A stretch of DNA of 64,000 bases from Onchocerca volvulus. Its lineage: Eukaryota; Nematoda; Chromadorea; Rhabditida; Onchocercidae. The DNA lies in contig HG738138.1 of the NCBI GenBank assembly GCA_000499405.2, positions 3,026,368-3,090,367 on the forward strand, in the 5' to 3' direction. This document shows, piece by piece, positions 25,687-40,600 of this stretch. Each line of letters opens with the position of its first letter. Position 1 is the first letter of the stretch. The translations under genes were made by a program, and so were the position numbers. Under the pieces are notes generated by a model. It searched no databases. It was given only the letters and a program-made list of their open reading frames with translations, and was not told the origin of the DNA.

Positions 25687-28600
25687 ATGCTGAGCATATT
25701 CCTCTCTATCTTCCTATTTTATCAATTATTCAATCAATGCACCACAATATCAATGTTAACGAGTAATTTTATGAGAAATTACTTTGAGGCTGACCGACAG
25801 AAAGTATTATTTGATGGTATGAGAATTTAGAAATTTAAAATTAAAAGAAAAAAATTCAAGATTAAATCAAAAAATCCCGTATTAAAATATTACCATTTTA
25901 ACTGAGAAAGATCTCATACAGAACAGTTGATATAGTAAGTCATTCTAGAATTGACCGGAATTAAAATATATAGATGAAAAAGTCTGAACATGGTTAAAAA
26001 ATTTCGAAAATTTTCATGAATCACTTCTTACAGCACTGCTAGTTTCAATAAATCCTTGTTTTGATCGGAAATGGAATTTGATTTCCATCCTTTTACTCAT
26101 CATTCATAATAATCCTATTATATTTTGCATTAAAAATAGTAAAACTTCAGATTTGGGACAAAAATATCTACAACCACAGGATTTCACTCTTGCTCAGATC
26201 ACTCCAGGTAGTCTTTCCTATTAGAATGAATTTTTGAAACTTGAATTACTTATTATTTATTTTGAATTATTCTCTAATTCTTCTTACATCTAAATTCTCC
26301 GTCTTGCTTTCATTCACTTTTATCATATAAGATCAAATCGATTGCAGTGTATCTTGATCTTACGTTTATTTAATACGTTTATCTAATACCGGCTTTAGCT
26401 AGTTTGGAAGTTCTTAAACACGTGCCCTATTCGATTGCAGTGTTGTACCAAAATTTCAAATCAATCGGTATGAACTTGAAACGTTGATGTAAAAGTGAAG
26501 GCAGGAATAGGGAAATTCAGCCCACTCACTTACTTTTACCTGTTACAGGTGTGACAGGTAAAAAAAAAAAAGTAGGTATATCTGCATGAAAACATACGCC
26601 CTATTTGAATGCAACGTTGTATCAAAATTTCAAAGCAATCGGTGAAGAACTTGCAACGTTGTGTTAAAAGTAACAATGAACATTTACATTTTTATTTATA
26701 TAGATCAATGATTGATTCAGTCGTGTAATTTCCTTGAAACTTTTCATCAGTGTCATGCATGACATATCTTCTAAGAAATTTTTGCAATTTGATATCTACT
26801 CTAGCTTTGACATATTCTTCACGTAATTTTATAGTTAAAAAAACGCATACATAATTTCTCATTCGCAATTATAATCTTAGTCTTATAGAATGCAACGCAG
26901 TTCGGAATTTCCATTACTTCTTGGATTTTTCTATTTAGAATTTTGCCGACATGTTTTCATATCAGTAAAATAGTTCATTGAGTAAATTTAAGACTTAAAA
27001 GAAAGATACATGAGATTTTCTGCATTTTCTCGCCTTTAGGCCACTACATTTGTACTTTCGGGTAAGGTGGACTAGTAAATATTCCTCGTTTCTTCATCAT
27101 GTTGCATGACGGACAATTTCCTTGAAGTAGTAATGTTTGATTTATTTAATCCAAACATTCATCCGAACCCCTTTTTCATATCTACAGGATTGTCTCCATA
27201 AATTAAAATTCACTGCTATTTCATTTTGGCTCACTAAATACAAGAATATCGTTTCATCTATTATGCATCTAGTTTGAACTAGTTTCATAAGCATTAGTAA
27301 GACAATAGAATTAACAATATAATTATCCACAAACTAGTGTATTTTTTATTTTTTTGTAAATTTAAATAAATTAAAAAGAAAAAATTCCAGTGGAAAGGAT
27401 CAGTGAAGAGCGACTAAGTTCCATTATCAATTCTGAACTCTTTGAGGGTGACATCGAAGGTATCGATAGAGAAACAACATTGTCGACATTGATTTTAAGA
27501 GATGAACCGCTGGATCCATATGATTATCTATTTAAAATTCCTGTATGTTTCTTTCGTTCGACAAATATTTAATAATAAAATTCTATTTGAACTTTTAAAC
27601 ATCAATTATTTTTGCAGTATCATAGCGCATTAAACTTAGCAACATACAAGGATAAGCTATGGCCCAATGGACGAGTACCATATTTGTTAGAAGAAGGAAT
27701 GTCTAAAACGTTAGTTTCTCTTCTTTTTTTTTCTGCTTCACATTTTGAAATTTAAAATTTTAGGTTACACAGAAAATTATGCAGATACAATTTGGACATT
27801 ATATATCTTTTTTATGGTATAATTTGGAATCATTGAAAAATTCTAAAAAATGTATGAAAAGCATTTCTTTTCTGCTATAACCAGAAAACATTCATTTTTA
27901 TCGAACTTCTTCGCTTATAAAACATTTTGTAAAATTAAGTAAGGAATAAAATTATATTTTTAGTCAAAGAGTAGCGATTGCGCAAGCATTCGATGAATAT
28001 AGAGATAAGACTTGCATAAAATTTGTACCAAAAACTAAGAATGATGACGATTATATCTATATCAAAAGGAATACAGCCTTCGGGTTAGTTAAGTTTATCA
28101 CTTTGATCAAATACCATTTGATTATGTATGATTGTTATTTTGCATTTTTTCTTTTTTTGTTCTCTTGTTTATTTTATTGTTTGTTAATTTTATTTGGAAT
28201 ATGAGTATGTCTTTGGAAGTATATTCATTCAGGCACTTGATTAATATTTAAAGGAAATTTCCGATATCTCTTATGTACATTAGTATCAGTTGTTTTTAAA
28301 TCTTTTTTAAATTTTCTTAATTAAATTGGTGTAAAAATTAATTCAGTTGTTCGTCATATGTTGGACGAGCTGGCGGCAATCAGACGGTATCGTTAGAAGT
28401 TAATAAATGTTTTGCGAAAGGAATCATTGCACATGAGTTGATGCATACGATTGGATTTTTTCACGAGCATTCACGTACCGATCGCGATCAATATATTGAT
28501 ATTATCGAGGAAAACATTCGACCCGGTACTCGGTACACTTAAACTTGAGTCTCTCTCTCTCCCTCTCTCTCTTTCTTTCTCTCTCTCTCTCTCTCCCTCT

Positions 28601-30586
28601 CTCTCCAAGTAACTCAATCTAGTAACTCAATTTGTTTAATTTAACTGGATGATAATGAAATCAATAAAAACAGACATATTTAAAACCTTGTAAAATTTTT
28701 TCCAGATTAAAATAATCAAAAGAAAAATTCTCAGTTTTTTCCCAGCATGATTTTCCCAATTGTCCAAACTTATCTTTTGGAAATATCGATAAAAATAAAG
28801 TTTTAATCCTCAATGAATTTCAGGAATGCTAAGAAATTTTGAAAAATATCCACGAAAAGTTATTGATTCTTTGGGCATGCCTTATGATTATGATTCAATC
28901 ATGCACTATCATAGACTTGCATTTTCCAAGAATGGCCGATCAACAATTTTACCTAAAGTTGGTAGTTTATTTTTTCATGGTCGACAACTTAATTACAATG
29001 TGAAGGTAATAACAGCTAGCCAAATAGGACATAATTCGAGAAATTTCAAAACAGTTGGAAAAGCGCTATGATTCATTAACAGGTTAAGATAAGATATTCA
29101 GAAGTACCGACAGTCTAAGCAACAGGTGAAATTAAAGGGAAAAGTTCATTGGTTGGCTAAATAATTATAACACTAACATACAATAATGTTATCAGCGAAA
29201 AGAGTCAGATCGGATGAACCAACAGTGCTATTTTATATCTCTTTCAAAATCTTCTCTAAAGATTTGAAATTTCTGAAAAAATAAACAAATAAATAAATAA
29301 ACGATCCTAAAAATTAAATTCCGATTAAATCTTGCACACTTTACTTGGATTTACACCGAGCAATGCATGCTAAAATTTAGGATCGAAGTATGAAAATTGG
29401 ACAACGATATAAGCTGAGCGTTATCGATGTCAAAAAAATAAACAAACTTTATAAGTGCCATCAGCCAACTACGTCATCGCCGCCACTAAAGACAACAACA
29501 ACAACAACAACAACACCAACAACAACAGCAACTACCGCTACTGAAAGAATCATCACATTCACCACGTCGACCAATTGTAGCACAGGTAATAAAACGGAAA
29601 ATACGACAACACCACGTCCAATTCGTACACTTTGGACCAGACGACCTTCAATATCTGGAAAACTTCGAACTATTATTACTACCGTAAAAGCAAAAACCAT
29701 GATAATTACAGGTATTTAATTTTGAAACAATACAAGTAGATTGAAAGGATCTCAAATTTTCAAGAAAATCCAATTCAGTATTTTTTTTTTTATAGTATAT
29801 ATTTTCTCAAATATCATATAAAATTTGATGGATTTAAATCTTATTCTTAAATGTTTAAGGTGATAATAAATTAATGGAATAATTATTAATTGTAATAATA
29901 AAAGAGCGTCGCTATCATTTAACTTTTTCGTGTCGATTCCATCAAATTCTAATTAACGGAAGTAAAACTTACATTGTCACCATAAATAACTTTTTCCATT
30001 TTTTTTTCAAAATTCTTGTCCTTCTTCTCTCGAAGCTGATTGATAAGAAACATTGCTTCATCTCTTCGAATATTGATTACTAAAATCTTTAATTATTGTA
30101 CTCTTTTGAATTGCAGTTTGCGAGGATCTGAATGCACACTGTGAGATGTGGCAACAACTTGGTCATTGTCAACATTCGCCGAAATATATGAGTCATTATT
30201 GCAAAAAAGCATGCGGAATATGTCCACCAAAAACAAGTCAGTATTTAAGTTATTTAAATTTTACATTTTAGGTGCAGAAAGGACAAAAAAGCAGTATCAA
30301 TCAAATGATATTATAACATTTCTTGATGAAATTCAAATGCGCTTTTTAAAGTCAAATCTTTTTTCAAGATATGAAAGAAGTAATGCTCAACAATCATATA
30401 GATGAAATTTTAGATAAAGAGAAAATAGATCGGAAAACAGAATCACGATGTTTGGATAAGAATTTATTCTGCAGTTATTGGGCAAGCATCGGGGAGTGCA
30501 ATACGGGAAGTAAATTTATGATGATATTCTGCAAACAATCTTGTAATATGTGTGGCAATAAATTAGGAATTGCTGTTCACGAATAA
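25687..30586 (+). CDS. Astacin-family zinc metalloprotease with two ShK domains (NAS type)
   Basis: Ten exons join in phase: 25687-25816, 26151-26207, 27391-27542, 27618-27709, 27964-28083, 28347-28525, 28824-28957, 29381-29711, 30117-30236 and 30369-30586, about 510 residues. Order of parts: a hydrophobic signal peptide ([15 protein letters not shown]), a propeptide with FEGD (about residue 75; its Asp is the zinc-blocking residue of astacin zymogens), and the catalytic domain starting LWPNGRVPY. The domain carries the zinc site [15 protein letters not shown] (about 213-227) and the Met-turn SIMHYH. A Thr-rich linker of about 80 residues follows, then two six-cysteine ShK domains (about 400-437 and 463-500). 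All catalytic ligands are present, so it should be active and secreted. Nematode NAS enzymes of this build act in cuticle moulting, digestion or tissue penetration; which applies here is unknown. The last intron uses TTTTTTCAAG, which keeps the second ShK in frame. Confidence 0.93.
26424..26671. repeat. Pair of 73-bp direct repeats flanking a hairpin in astacin intron 2
   Basis: Copies at 26424-26496 and 26598-26671 share GCCCTATT, CAAAATTTCAAA, CAATCGGT, GAACTTG and AACGTTG in the same order, with about 80-85 percent identity by eye. Between them lies a perfect 10-bp inverted repeat, TTTTACCTGT at 26534-26543 and ACAGGTAAAA at 26554-26563, with a 10-base loop. The arrangement suggests remains of a small non-autonomous mobile element or a dispersed intronic repeat. 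Confidence 0.75.
28544..28608. repeat. (TC)n microsatellite in astacin intron 6
   Basis: Pyrimidine-only CT/CTTT/CCCT repeats begin about 20 bases after the splice donor of the zinc-site exon. Confidence 0.9.
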
Positions 30587-33500
30587 ATGGAAGTCCAACA
30601 ATCCGAATTAGCTTCTGCAACCTTACCATTAATTACAACCTATGTGATACTTCCTAAAACGGGTCCGTCGAATGCATTTGTGAAATTTACAATCGCACCT
30701 TGCACCTTCTCAAAAGAATTATCACTATACTCTCATATACACATATTCATAATGATAACTTATTAAATTATACGAAAAATAAACAATTTTTCTCGTTTTA
30801 TGATGCAGAAACAAAACGTAACATCGTTCTTATGATTTTCGGTATCACCATAGTTCATCATTCCTGAAATCTTGCCGGAAGATAAGTTCTGATATCAGTT
30901 GTCCTAGTTTATGTCGCTCCTGAAAGTTTTTGGAAATAGTCTTGATGTCAGTTGCAGCATGACACATCGTTTTAGTCATCTAGAGAGATCATCGTTAACT
31001 CTTTATCCAATCAACAAATAATAGTCTGATTTCGGCTTGTTTAAAACTTCTAAAATTAGAAATGTTCTGATACACGAAAACAGAAATCTTGCGAATCATG
31101 AACATCCAAAATCCTGAAGATCGAATTAAGAAAGCCTAAAATCATGAAGTTCTAAACAGTTCCCTACTAGCAAATTTGAACGCGGAGAGAGGTTGCGAGC
31201 GAGTACATGCGAGTATGTACGATTTTGCACGTAGTCATACGATTTCGCACGTAGTAAAGTGAGGTAGTCAAGTGATGCTCATTTAGGATTACTAGGATTC
31301 TGAGGTCGGGTGTCTTGGGATGATTTGGCGTGTCGTTAAGCAGGATGGAAGAGGGTTTGCGAAATAGTGTGGCATGCAAGAGAGGCATGGATTGAGAAAA
31401 TTTGCTAGAGGATAGCGTGTTGGAACAATTCTGGCTATAATTTAATATATTTTACGCATGAAAATATAAGCTTATCATTTAAGCATGCCAATTGTACCAA
31501 AAATCATGGAGTTTTTGCGGTATTTCTTCTGATCGTAGGATTTTGTTTATCATCCATTTGTTTGTTATTTGTTATTTAAAGGTGAGGAAGAGATGAAGGC
31601 GTAATCCGCCAGGCTTGTTTTTTTATTGCTTACAGCATAGCCATCTCTTATTATGCTGTTATCATCGGTCTTAAAGCCGACGTGATTATCTTATCATTGC
31701 CGCTCGCATGATATGAAAACGATGACATGGGAGAGTGAGATGAAAATCAATTTTGGGCAAAATTTGGGTTGAAGTATAAAGTTCGAGTTGATGATGATGC
31801 ACATGGACACGTTTCAATATCAAAATTGCTGACAAATGTCATCAATTCATGTAATATGGCAGTGCTATAAAACGTTACAAAATGTTGAAACAGAAAATTT
31901 AATTTCTGTAAAAAAAAATTAAGACATAAAAAACGAAACTAAAAAATGTTACCTTCAGGATGTACGCAAACGAAATATTAGATTAACATTGCGCATTAAT
32001 ATGTAATGTTAATGTTTACATCATATTATAGAGCGTTGCAGGTAAAGTGACATCTCAACTGGCAGTTATCGGACTTATCTGTCAGTGTTGCTAGAATTAT
32101 TCCTATTATTATAGTAATTTGACAAATTGCTACTTTTAGGAGTTAAACAAATTTGGATTCAGCCTTTCGAAATTGTGTATATTCTTACAAGAAGTTAACA
32201 ATGAGCTCAAATTCTATTATTCCGTAATTTTCCATTGAAATTTGTATATTATTTATAAAAAAAATCATTGCTATGGTGTCAAAATAATAATACTCTATTT
32301 ACACGTATTATCACTTCAAAGCATTTTCACAACTACATTCCTTTTCCTAGGATGATATCAAGATATTTTTATCCTTTATGAATTGTGGCGCGTGTAAATT
32401 CATATTATTATCATCGTTATTTTTTGTCATCATCATCCATACAACAACATGAAATCATTAAAAAATATAGATGAAAAATTATGCATAAATACATATTTAT
32501 TTATGTTAATACATTTGCATATTACTGGAGATTATTATTAATGCCATGTAAAATTAAAATGTGTTCATTTCAGAAGCACTGGCAATAGTGTCTCGTCTAT
32601 GATAGATTGGAAGGTGAACAATGCCGTAATATCGTTGAAGCCATCTTGCATGTGTGAAAGTCAAAAGTTAGTTTTATTCTGATCAACTGGATTAAACTAG
32701 AAGCTTGGAAACGATAGCTGAGCAAATCATGCGTTCATATGCATTATCGATGAAAGTGTAACTGAAATGATTTCTTTTGCTGGAAGAAAAAGGCTGTCCA
32801 GTTATTCGTTCATTCAGAAGGCTTTATTTCCTAAATACACACTGTCTATCGATCAGTTCAAATAGATTCTTGATAATTACTAGGACTGAATCATTTAATA
32901 CGCCTGCTAGTTAGGCTACTAACATTTTGAAACAATGACTTTTATCTGGCCAGTATACAGCAATATTCTCTTTATTTGTCTGATATGTCCAGTGAAATTT
33001 TCTGCAACATTTCGGTACTTCGATTATTATCGAAATTGGATTTCGCCGATTTATTCGTAAATTAACACATGAATTCTTGTAAATTCTTCTTTTTGCTTTC
33101 TTTTTGAGCAGTTGTTTATTCCTATTGTAAGGACAATAACTGGTATTGGCTGACCTCAACTACAAAATAACTGAACTAATTCAGTTATTTCGCAGTCGTC
33201 TTCAAATTAGTGATTTATTATTATCAGTTGCTGCCATTAAATCAATTCCATGATCTGATCAGTTTCCAAATGAAATATTTTGCTACTCGAAATTCAGTAT
33301 TTCGGATCGCTGATTCGTGCCATACCCGAGATCTATTGACTGGAATATAAAATAAGCTCCGACTGTTTATTTTACTGTAATCTTTTCTGGATTCAGCTTG
33401 ATTTATCTCCTGATGATGGTTTCGTATAAAGTGAGATTTTATCATAAATGATGAGATTATTATGCTTGAGCTAATAATCACTGTCGCATAATTTTCAAGG

Positions 33501-34605
33501 GAGCAAAAATCTAGAAAACTCGTGGTGTAAGACAAAAATGTTAGTTGAGATATGAACAAATCTAATCCGCTTACGGGATCAATTTTTACGAAAATTAGAT
33601 CGGATAAGTAATTAGATAAAGCAAGCAATCATAAATCGAAGGAATTAGTTCTCGTATTGACTCATTTAGTGTCAACTAGAGCAGTATTACTATCTGATTT
33701 GATAAAAATTCAAAAATATTCAAATAATAATATCAATTCTGGTTTGAAAATTTGTTTGTGTAATTAGCTGGATAAGACAAGTTATGATTTGCTCATGATC
33801 TAGCATACCTTTCACTAAAGATGTACACCTGAGTGGAGTTTATTAGAGGCTACTTCTAAAAATTTGCTTGCAAAAGTTATTTAGTTAGTTAAGAACTTCG
33901 CAAAATCAATAACTACTCATTGCCCTTCTAAAGTACCGGATAATTTGAATTAGATCGTGTTGAAGGACGAAGAAACATTTTCTGATAACTTTCACTCACC
34001 CAGACAAAAACCTTCATTCTAACAATTAGGTCAGTGGATCGAAATCATCAATAGCCTAATTAGCAGGTGAATTAAATGAAATTATTAAACGACAAGTATC
34101 AGTAAATCTCGCAAGTGCACAATAATACTCGCATTCATTAGCTTTATCCCAAAAATGTGCTGCACTGATGGACTGAATTTATTTATCCACAAAATAATAT
34201 ATGTTTAATTGATAACGGAATAAGCATGTATTAACCAGTTCAAACACTGGCTATCTTCAGCATGCTTCCTGCTAAGGAAATGAGTGAAATGGAAATCAAC
34301 GATCATGGAACGAAACGTTTGCTTCTTTTTTTTTTTTTTTTTTTCTAGGTTTAAATTATTCACAGTGCCGTTGCTTAATCATATAATCACTTTTGATAAT
34401 GACATCCCATGAAATCCTAAGAAAAAAAAAACCTACTCGCTGCTTCGATAATCTGACATTGTCATTTTTCTATTTCGGTTTTGATTAATTTCTTTCTTTC
34501 TTATCTGTTATCTATCTTATACAAATGAATACTATTTGCTGTCGAATTGATACAGCTTGTCGCTGATTGGATTTAAAATTGTATCATGTACATTTCCATT
34601 TGCAG
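30587..34605. other. 4-kb stretch without a recognised gene
   Basis: It lies between the astacin stop and the first supported exon of the PIN-domain gene, and should include the 5' exon(s) and promoter of the latter. The longest frames are on the minus strand at 32911-33159 (82 codons) and 33242-33628 (128 codons). Both are AT-biased and show no domain I recognise. Small ATT/ATC runs occur near 32395-32440. Confidence 0.5.
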
Positions 34606-37600
34606 AAAGTATATCTGAGAACGATTCAGTAGAAACCGACTTGATTATTGGGAAGGTACGGTCTTTCAGGCATCAAAATTTTTGGCGTCCGAATTTGCAG
34701 TTCAAGGTTCATGAAATTTGACCAAATTTATTCAAGTTTATTTTTTTGTATTAGCTCTCTTGTTATGTACCCTTTGTGCTGTTGTAATGCCAAATGAGGC
34801 TTAGCACATTGAACTATTTTACGCTATCATCAAGCTAAATATTAGGTTATTCAAGTATTCAATATTATTATTTGACGATAAATTTTGATAGTAATTGGTA
34901 ACTGTATCTCTACTTTCAGAAATGTAAAACCTAGATATCTGCATCGTTAACATTAGATATCATTTTCAAAAAAATTTTTAGATAATTAAAATTTCATCGT
35001 AAAATAACTGTATTAATCCCTTGATAAAAACAGACATTATAAAAATTTTCGTTAATTATTTTTGTTAGTCATATTTTCAGAATTTTGCACTATCTGCTAA
35101 TGCAGGAAACTATATGGAATCTAATGGAACTAAAAAAAATGCCGGTGCGGCGATGGTCGTGTTTGACACGAGTGTTCTCCTTCGGGATGCGACTTTACTA
35201 CCTTTTTGTATTGAAAGTATGCTTTCTTTCCTTATTTAGGCATCTTGAGGATAATTTTAGTTCGAATTCCTATTATTAGTCTATTCACTTCATTTTCCTA
35301 AATGCATTATGAGATTTTGCGTTTATTTATCTGTTTTATCCAGGATTTTCATTTCTTTCGCTTTCTTTTCGAACAGTTTCGATTTTGCAAGTACACGGTA
35401 AAATAACGAAGTAATTGCTTTACAACAGTTTTATTCTAGAACTATGCCATGTGCTCATTCCATATACTGTTCTGAAAGAATTGGATGGACTGAAGAAAAC
35501 TGTAAGTTCATCATCCAGGGTTGCCTGTCTGTCTTATACATCTTTCTCTAGTAGAGATGTGAGAAAAAGTGATCCACAGTGCTGTTAATTTAATTACATC
35601 TTGTAGTGAATTTATGATTCAGACTATTAAAGAATCAAATTGCTAATAGTCGACCAACACTTTTAATCATCTTTTTAATTCAGCAAAAAAACTTCGAAGA
35701 TTAATGCTGCGTTAATCCCTCTTGCACGGGTGTTCCTCTTCTAACTTATAATGAATTATCCAATCCGAGATTTATAAAAAGTAATTGAATATTAATGAAG
35801 TTATTTGATTTTTTATTCAATTTCATTCATTCAAAATTAATATTTTTTCAATAATTTTCATATCACAAGAAAAAATTTGCCATAGGAACACGAGAAATTG
35901 CGAATGAAAGTCATTAAAACATATGGATATTTGCATGAGTACGCAAAACGTGGATGTTATTATCTACATATCGAAAATATGTTTGAGGTATTTTTCAATC
36001 AAAAATGAGTTCAATTACCAGTTGAAGAGTTTCTGTTTTTGATAATAATCTCAGTCTTGTAATTTTCATCATTTTGAAGGGAGAGTAACATTTCATTTAA
36101 TGATAAGATTTTCCATTTTCATGCTTTTTTTCCTTTTTTTTGAGGCTTCATTCGGTGCAAGAGAATTCGGATGCCAAAACAATGATGATATAATCCTGAA
36201 ATGCGTGCTTATCACCACCAAGAGATGTTTGTTGTTTTCACTTTTTTCCACATTTGTTTGCTTCTTTAATTATTTGCAAATATGCCATAAATCATTTTCT
36301 CATTAAAATACTCTTTGATTAATTTGAGTTCGTCGTCACTCTTATTTCCAGAAATCATTCTCATACTTTCATCAACTTTATTTACTTTCTATTTCTCTTA
36401 CCATACATTTCTTATAACTTCTGCCGTTGAATCAATCCATAGCGATGATCATGCATTAGCCATTACTAACCTTTTTCAATTATTTTCGCATGTTAGTTGA
36501 CATATCCTGCTCATCATTTTTCAGAAAACGTTTTCTTAATCTAAACCCATCTTCCTTTAGACAGAAATGCGGGAGTATCGGTGATGTTCGTTACAACAGA
36601 TAAAAGTCTTGCGGTAAAAGCAATGGCGCATAACATTTTCACAGTTGACGGAAATGTATGTCTTATATAATTTGACTTTAATAATTTTTCCAAGTTCTTT
36701 TTTTCTTACGCACCACAATCTGTTAATTATAGTTAAAATTGTTTGAAATTTAGTGCAATATTTCTCTTGATAATGATGTTACTGCAGACTGAACACGGTG
36801 AGTATCAACCTTTTATATTAGCTGTTAATTCTAGTCCATCTATTAGTTCGACTATCGATAATTGAGACATTAAGAAATTTTTCGCATCACTTTCCATCGC
36901 AATTGTTCATTTTTCTGTATTAAATCTTCGTAATCATCAGCATAACTTTTCTTGATAAGCAGTTCTTTTAGCTTTTATTGTTTGGATGAAAAGAATTTTT
37001 TGGGGTTAAAACAGAAATTAAGTTTGATTAAACCAAATAATTGGACTCGTCCCTACAACAATTTCCAAATAATTGGATATAGTCATATTTTTAGGAATTA
37101 TTCCATCTGCTGATAACTAATTCATCAAGGGCTAACAAACCACGTTCAGCAGGAAGTTCTATGCAGTCGCTTTATGAATTTGCTCATACTGTACCTGTCA
37201 AACATTTCTATCCCAAAATAAGGAACGACTCACAAGTTTTACCTAAAATGTTTGTGCGTTGTTCGTCTCCGACATTTTCACCAGCGACATTCATGTATCC
37301 ACCTAAAGGACAATTCCTTGTGCAGAATAATGGATTTTCGATCCAAAATGGATTTTGCATGCCTTTGTGGAATGAAGTCTCAATTGAAGGTCCACAGATT
37401 CTTTCTCCATACGCAGTTCAAATGATCGATGAGACAGTAAGCAAGTTCAACTTATTTAGATACTATTTTAATTAACTAATAAACATCAGTCTAAAATTTG
37501 TTGATACGATTATTTTCTGTATTTAAGTCAAATCAAAAAGATCTGTTGATAAGTTGCAAGCTCTGAAATGAAATAGAGAGAAAGTCCGAAAAGTTAATTT

Positions 37601-40600
37601 TGATATGTTCGGTATGGAAAAAAATATGGACCAATGGAATATATATCTGATGATTTATTCAACATTTATAATTTATTGCAATGCAACCGTGAATGAAGGT
37701 TATCTTAATTACCATGTTATCAGAACTATCCCGTCACTAAATACTTCGCTTTTCTCATTGCCGGTAACATTGATACTAGCGTGACCATTGTAAACCACCC
37801 TAAAAGAGATGTTCGCGATATTAGACATTAGATCATCTCAATTCATTGTCTAGGCAATTTATAGTTCGTATTACTATTTGTAGTTATTGCACTATTTTCT
37901 GGTTTTTCTGACACTTCAAGATATATGCCTAACTTAAATTTTAAAAAGATTACAGACTGCGAAAACTGAAACTTCATAAGTCGCCGAAAGTACTTTTGAA
38001 AAATAATTGTAATCTTTGGGCTTATAAAGCGGAATTGACCTTAGTTTATCTATAAAGATGGCTTCCTACCAGAAGCTTAGCAAGATAGAATATTTTGTTT
38101 TAATTAGTTAGAATAGGTCAGTTTTGCTTTAATAACATGGCATTATCCCATTTTTTTCCAGTGCTCTGTTCATTTTTTGATATTAAGATTTTTTCGTAAT
38201 TTTTTTTCTCCGAGATAAGTTCGTGGTAAAAGATGTAAATTTGCATTCAAACTAGACCGCATGTATGAATTTACAATACTCTAATAACTTGTATACTGAT
38301 TCTGGCACTTCTCGATCAGGAGATAGTTAACCTGCTCAGAAAGTTATAACGAAAGCTGTTGTCAAATACTTCGCGTTGGGATGAGCTTCTCTGGAGAATT
38401 GGGTCATAGAAATAAAATGAATTCAGTGGATGATATAGGGAAGCTTTATGAAATATTTTACTCATAAATTTCAAGACGATAACTTTTATTCTAATGAATG
38501 TATTCATGTCAATTTTTCAGACTAGAATGAAATATTCTTATTAGGGTTATATTGAATGAAAGGTAAGTTTTAGGCGTCGCAATTGATTTATTCATCAGCG
38601 CCGTCTGATTTTATACAAATTGAAATATTTTTAAATTGAAAATGACTTGTTATCTAATTTCTAATTTCGTTATATGCAAATAATAAACTTTTAAATAGCT
38701 GATGAAAATAAATTAAACTAAATACGAAGTAAACATGTTAGAACGGAATTTATGGTTTGTTTCTTGTTTTGTTGATATTTACCGCTATAGTCTCGAATTC
38801 CTTCACTTTTTTCAAAAATATTGAAATATTGGGAATATTTTTCTTTTTTTTTTTTTCAGACATGTTTTAGTGAAAATGGAAAGAATAATACAATGTTGGA
38901 ATAATGAGATCGAAAGATGGATGTGCATGTTTCACAAGATAAATTGAAGTAAATGACATGCTGATTTTATCTTGTCTTTGTTTAGGACATTATTGATAAT
39001 ATTTTGCTCTCTCTCTCTCTTTACATATAACATTAATATATTGTTGTTATTTTATACAATATATATTACATAGAATATTAGCGTATGTTATTAGAAAGTC
39101 TTCCTATTTTAAGCATGGATAGTTGGTTAAATTTTGGCTGAAGTTAAATAACTTCCAAAAATACCACATATTAATAATGAATCTTTTTTTTTTTTAGCTT
39201 GTTCATGAAAATTTTCAAGTATTGCGAAAAACACCCCTTGATATTCAAATACATTTCTTTAATTTATTTATTAATTTATTTCTTGTATTTCATGTTAATT
39301 CTTGTCCTTCCAGATCTCTTTTTTTTTGAAAAAAAAGAAAGAAAAAAAGAACCTTTTACTTTGAAAGTAGCTTGTCATTTACTCCTTTAACGAAGCTACG
39401 GAATCAGTTTCAGCACGTGATTCTTGCAAGTACAAATTTAGTTGAAATTCGATAATTTCATGTGATCTCTTTATTTTGTGCTATTGGTTGAAATATTTTG
39501 TTTTATAAATAAGGGTTTGTTTTTTCTGTTTCAAGTTTTCGAGTTTACATTTGTTACGTTTACAAAGCATTATGCGATATCTTTTCCAATGATCATCAAA
39601 ACTATCCGATCATCCAGCTCACCATACTTTTTGATGTTGCCGACTCTGGCAAACCTGTATGACTATAAAACGACTTTTTGGAGTAGGTTATCTCACCCGA
39701 ACAAATCTGCTTATTCGTTTGCAATTAAATTATTAATTACTAAATCTTTTTCATGAATCTCCAGTGCAAGATGTAACGACACAAAACGTGATAGATTGAG
39801 ATCGAATGTAAGGAATTTACCATTTCTGAGAAATCTTTTTGTACTTAGGTCAACGCGCTACGTAAGCGATTTTTATCCAACATGGTAACTTCTCAAAGCT
39901 AATCATATGAATCCTTGAATGTCGAAAGATGGCATTAAGAACAAACATCTTATAGAAAGTTGTCAACATATGCAATTATCAAACTTATTAACTTTTTCAA
40001 AAATGACTAGTTAATGAGCAAGAAAATGCATCGAAGATTTAGAAGTATCGATCATTGCTAATTCTGATTTAAAGGTACTAAGATGTAAATGGATATGTGA
40101 ACTTTAAATATTGTGCTGAGCAATCGGGAAATGTATTATTTGAAGGAAGAAGTAGGTCTAAAATTGAGAACCGATATAAAACATATTCTACACTCTTCAA
40201 AGTGTAAAACACGTTTTTCAGAAATTGCAAACAAAAGAAGATGTCCGTGTAATTCACATCTCTTGCCAATTCGTTTGCTTTAGCTCTTTATCCCTTAATA
40301 GTAATAGTGATGATCTGCAAAAAACGCTTCTGGCTGTTTTTTCCATCAAAGGCTCTGTATTACCGATGCAGTCACATAGCAGCACTTCCAGACTTCTCAT
40401 ATGCAGGTATATCCAATTATCTGAAATTCAAATTTTCAGGACGCTAAAATTTGATTTAACTATCTTTTTGGTTAGCTTCATGCAAGAAAAGATATGATCT
40501 CTATCCATCAAAAAATAAAGTTAGCATCCAAATTCCTCAAATTTCAGTGTCAAGATATACAAAAAAAATTTACGACAACTACAAGTACCGATGTAATATC

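Noticed and set aside
29461..29700. Val-rich minus-strand frame of 79 codons
   Set aside because: Antisense of the Thr-rich astacin linker; ACA repeats read as Val on the other strand.
30272..30405. Alternative astacin exon using the acceptor at 30271
   Set aside because: It runs into a stop and skips the second ShK domain; the acceptor at 30368 keeps phase and gives a full six-cysteine domain.
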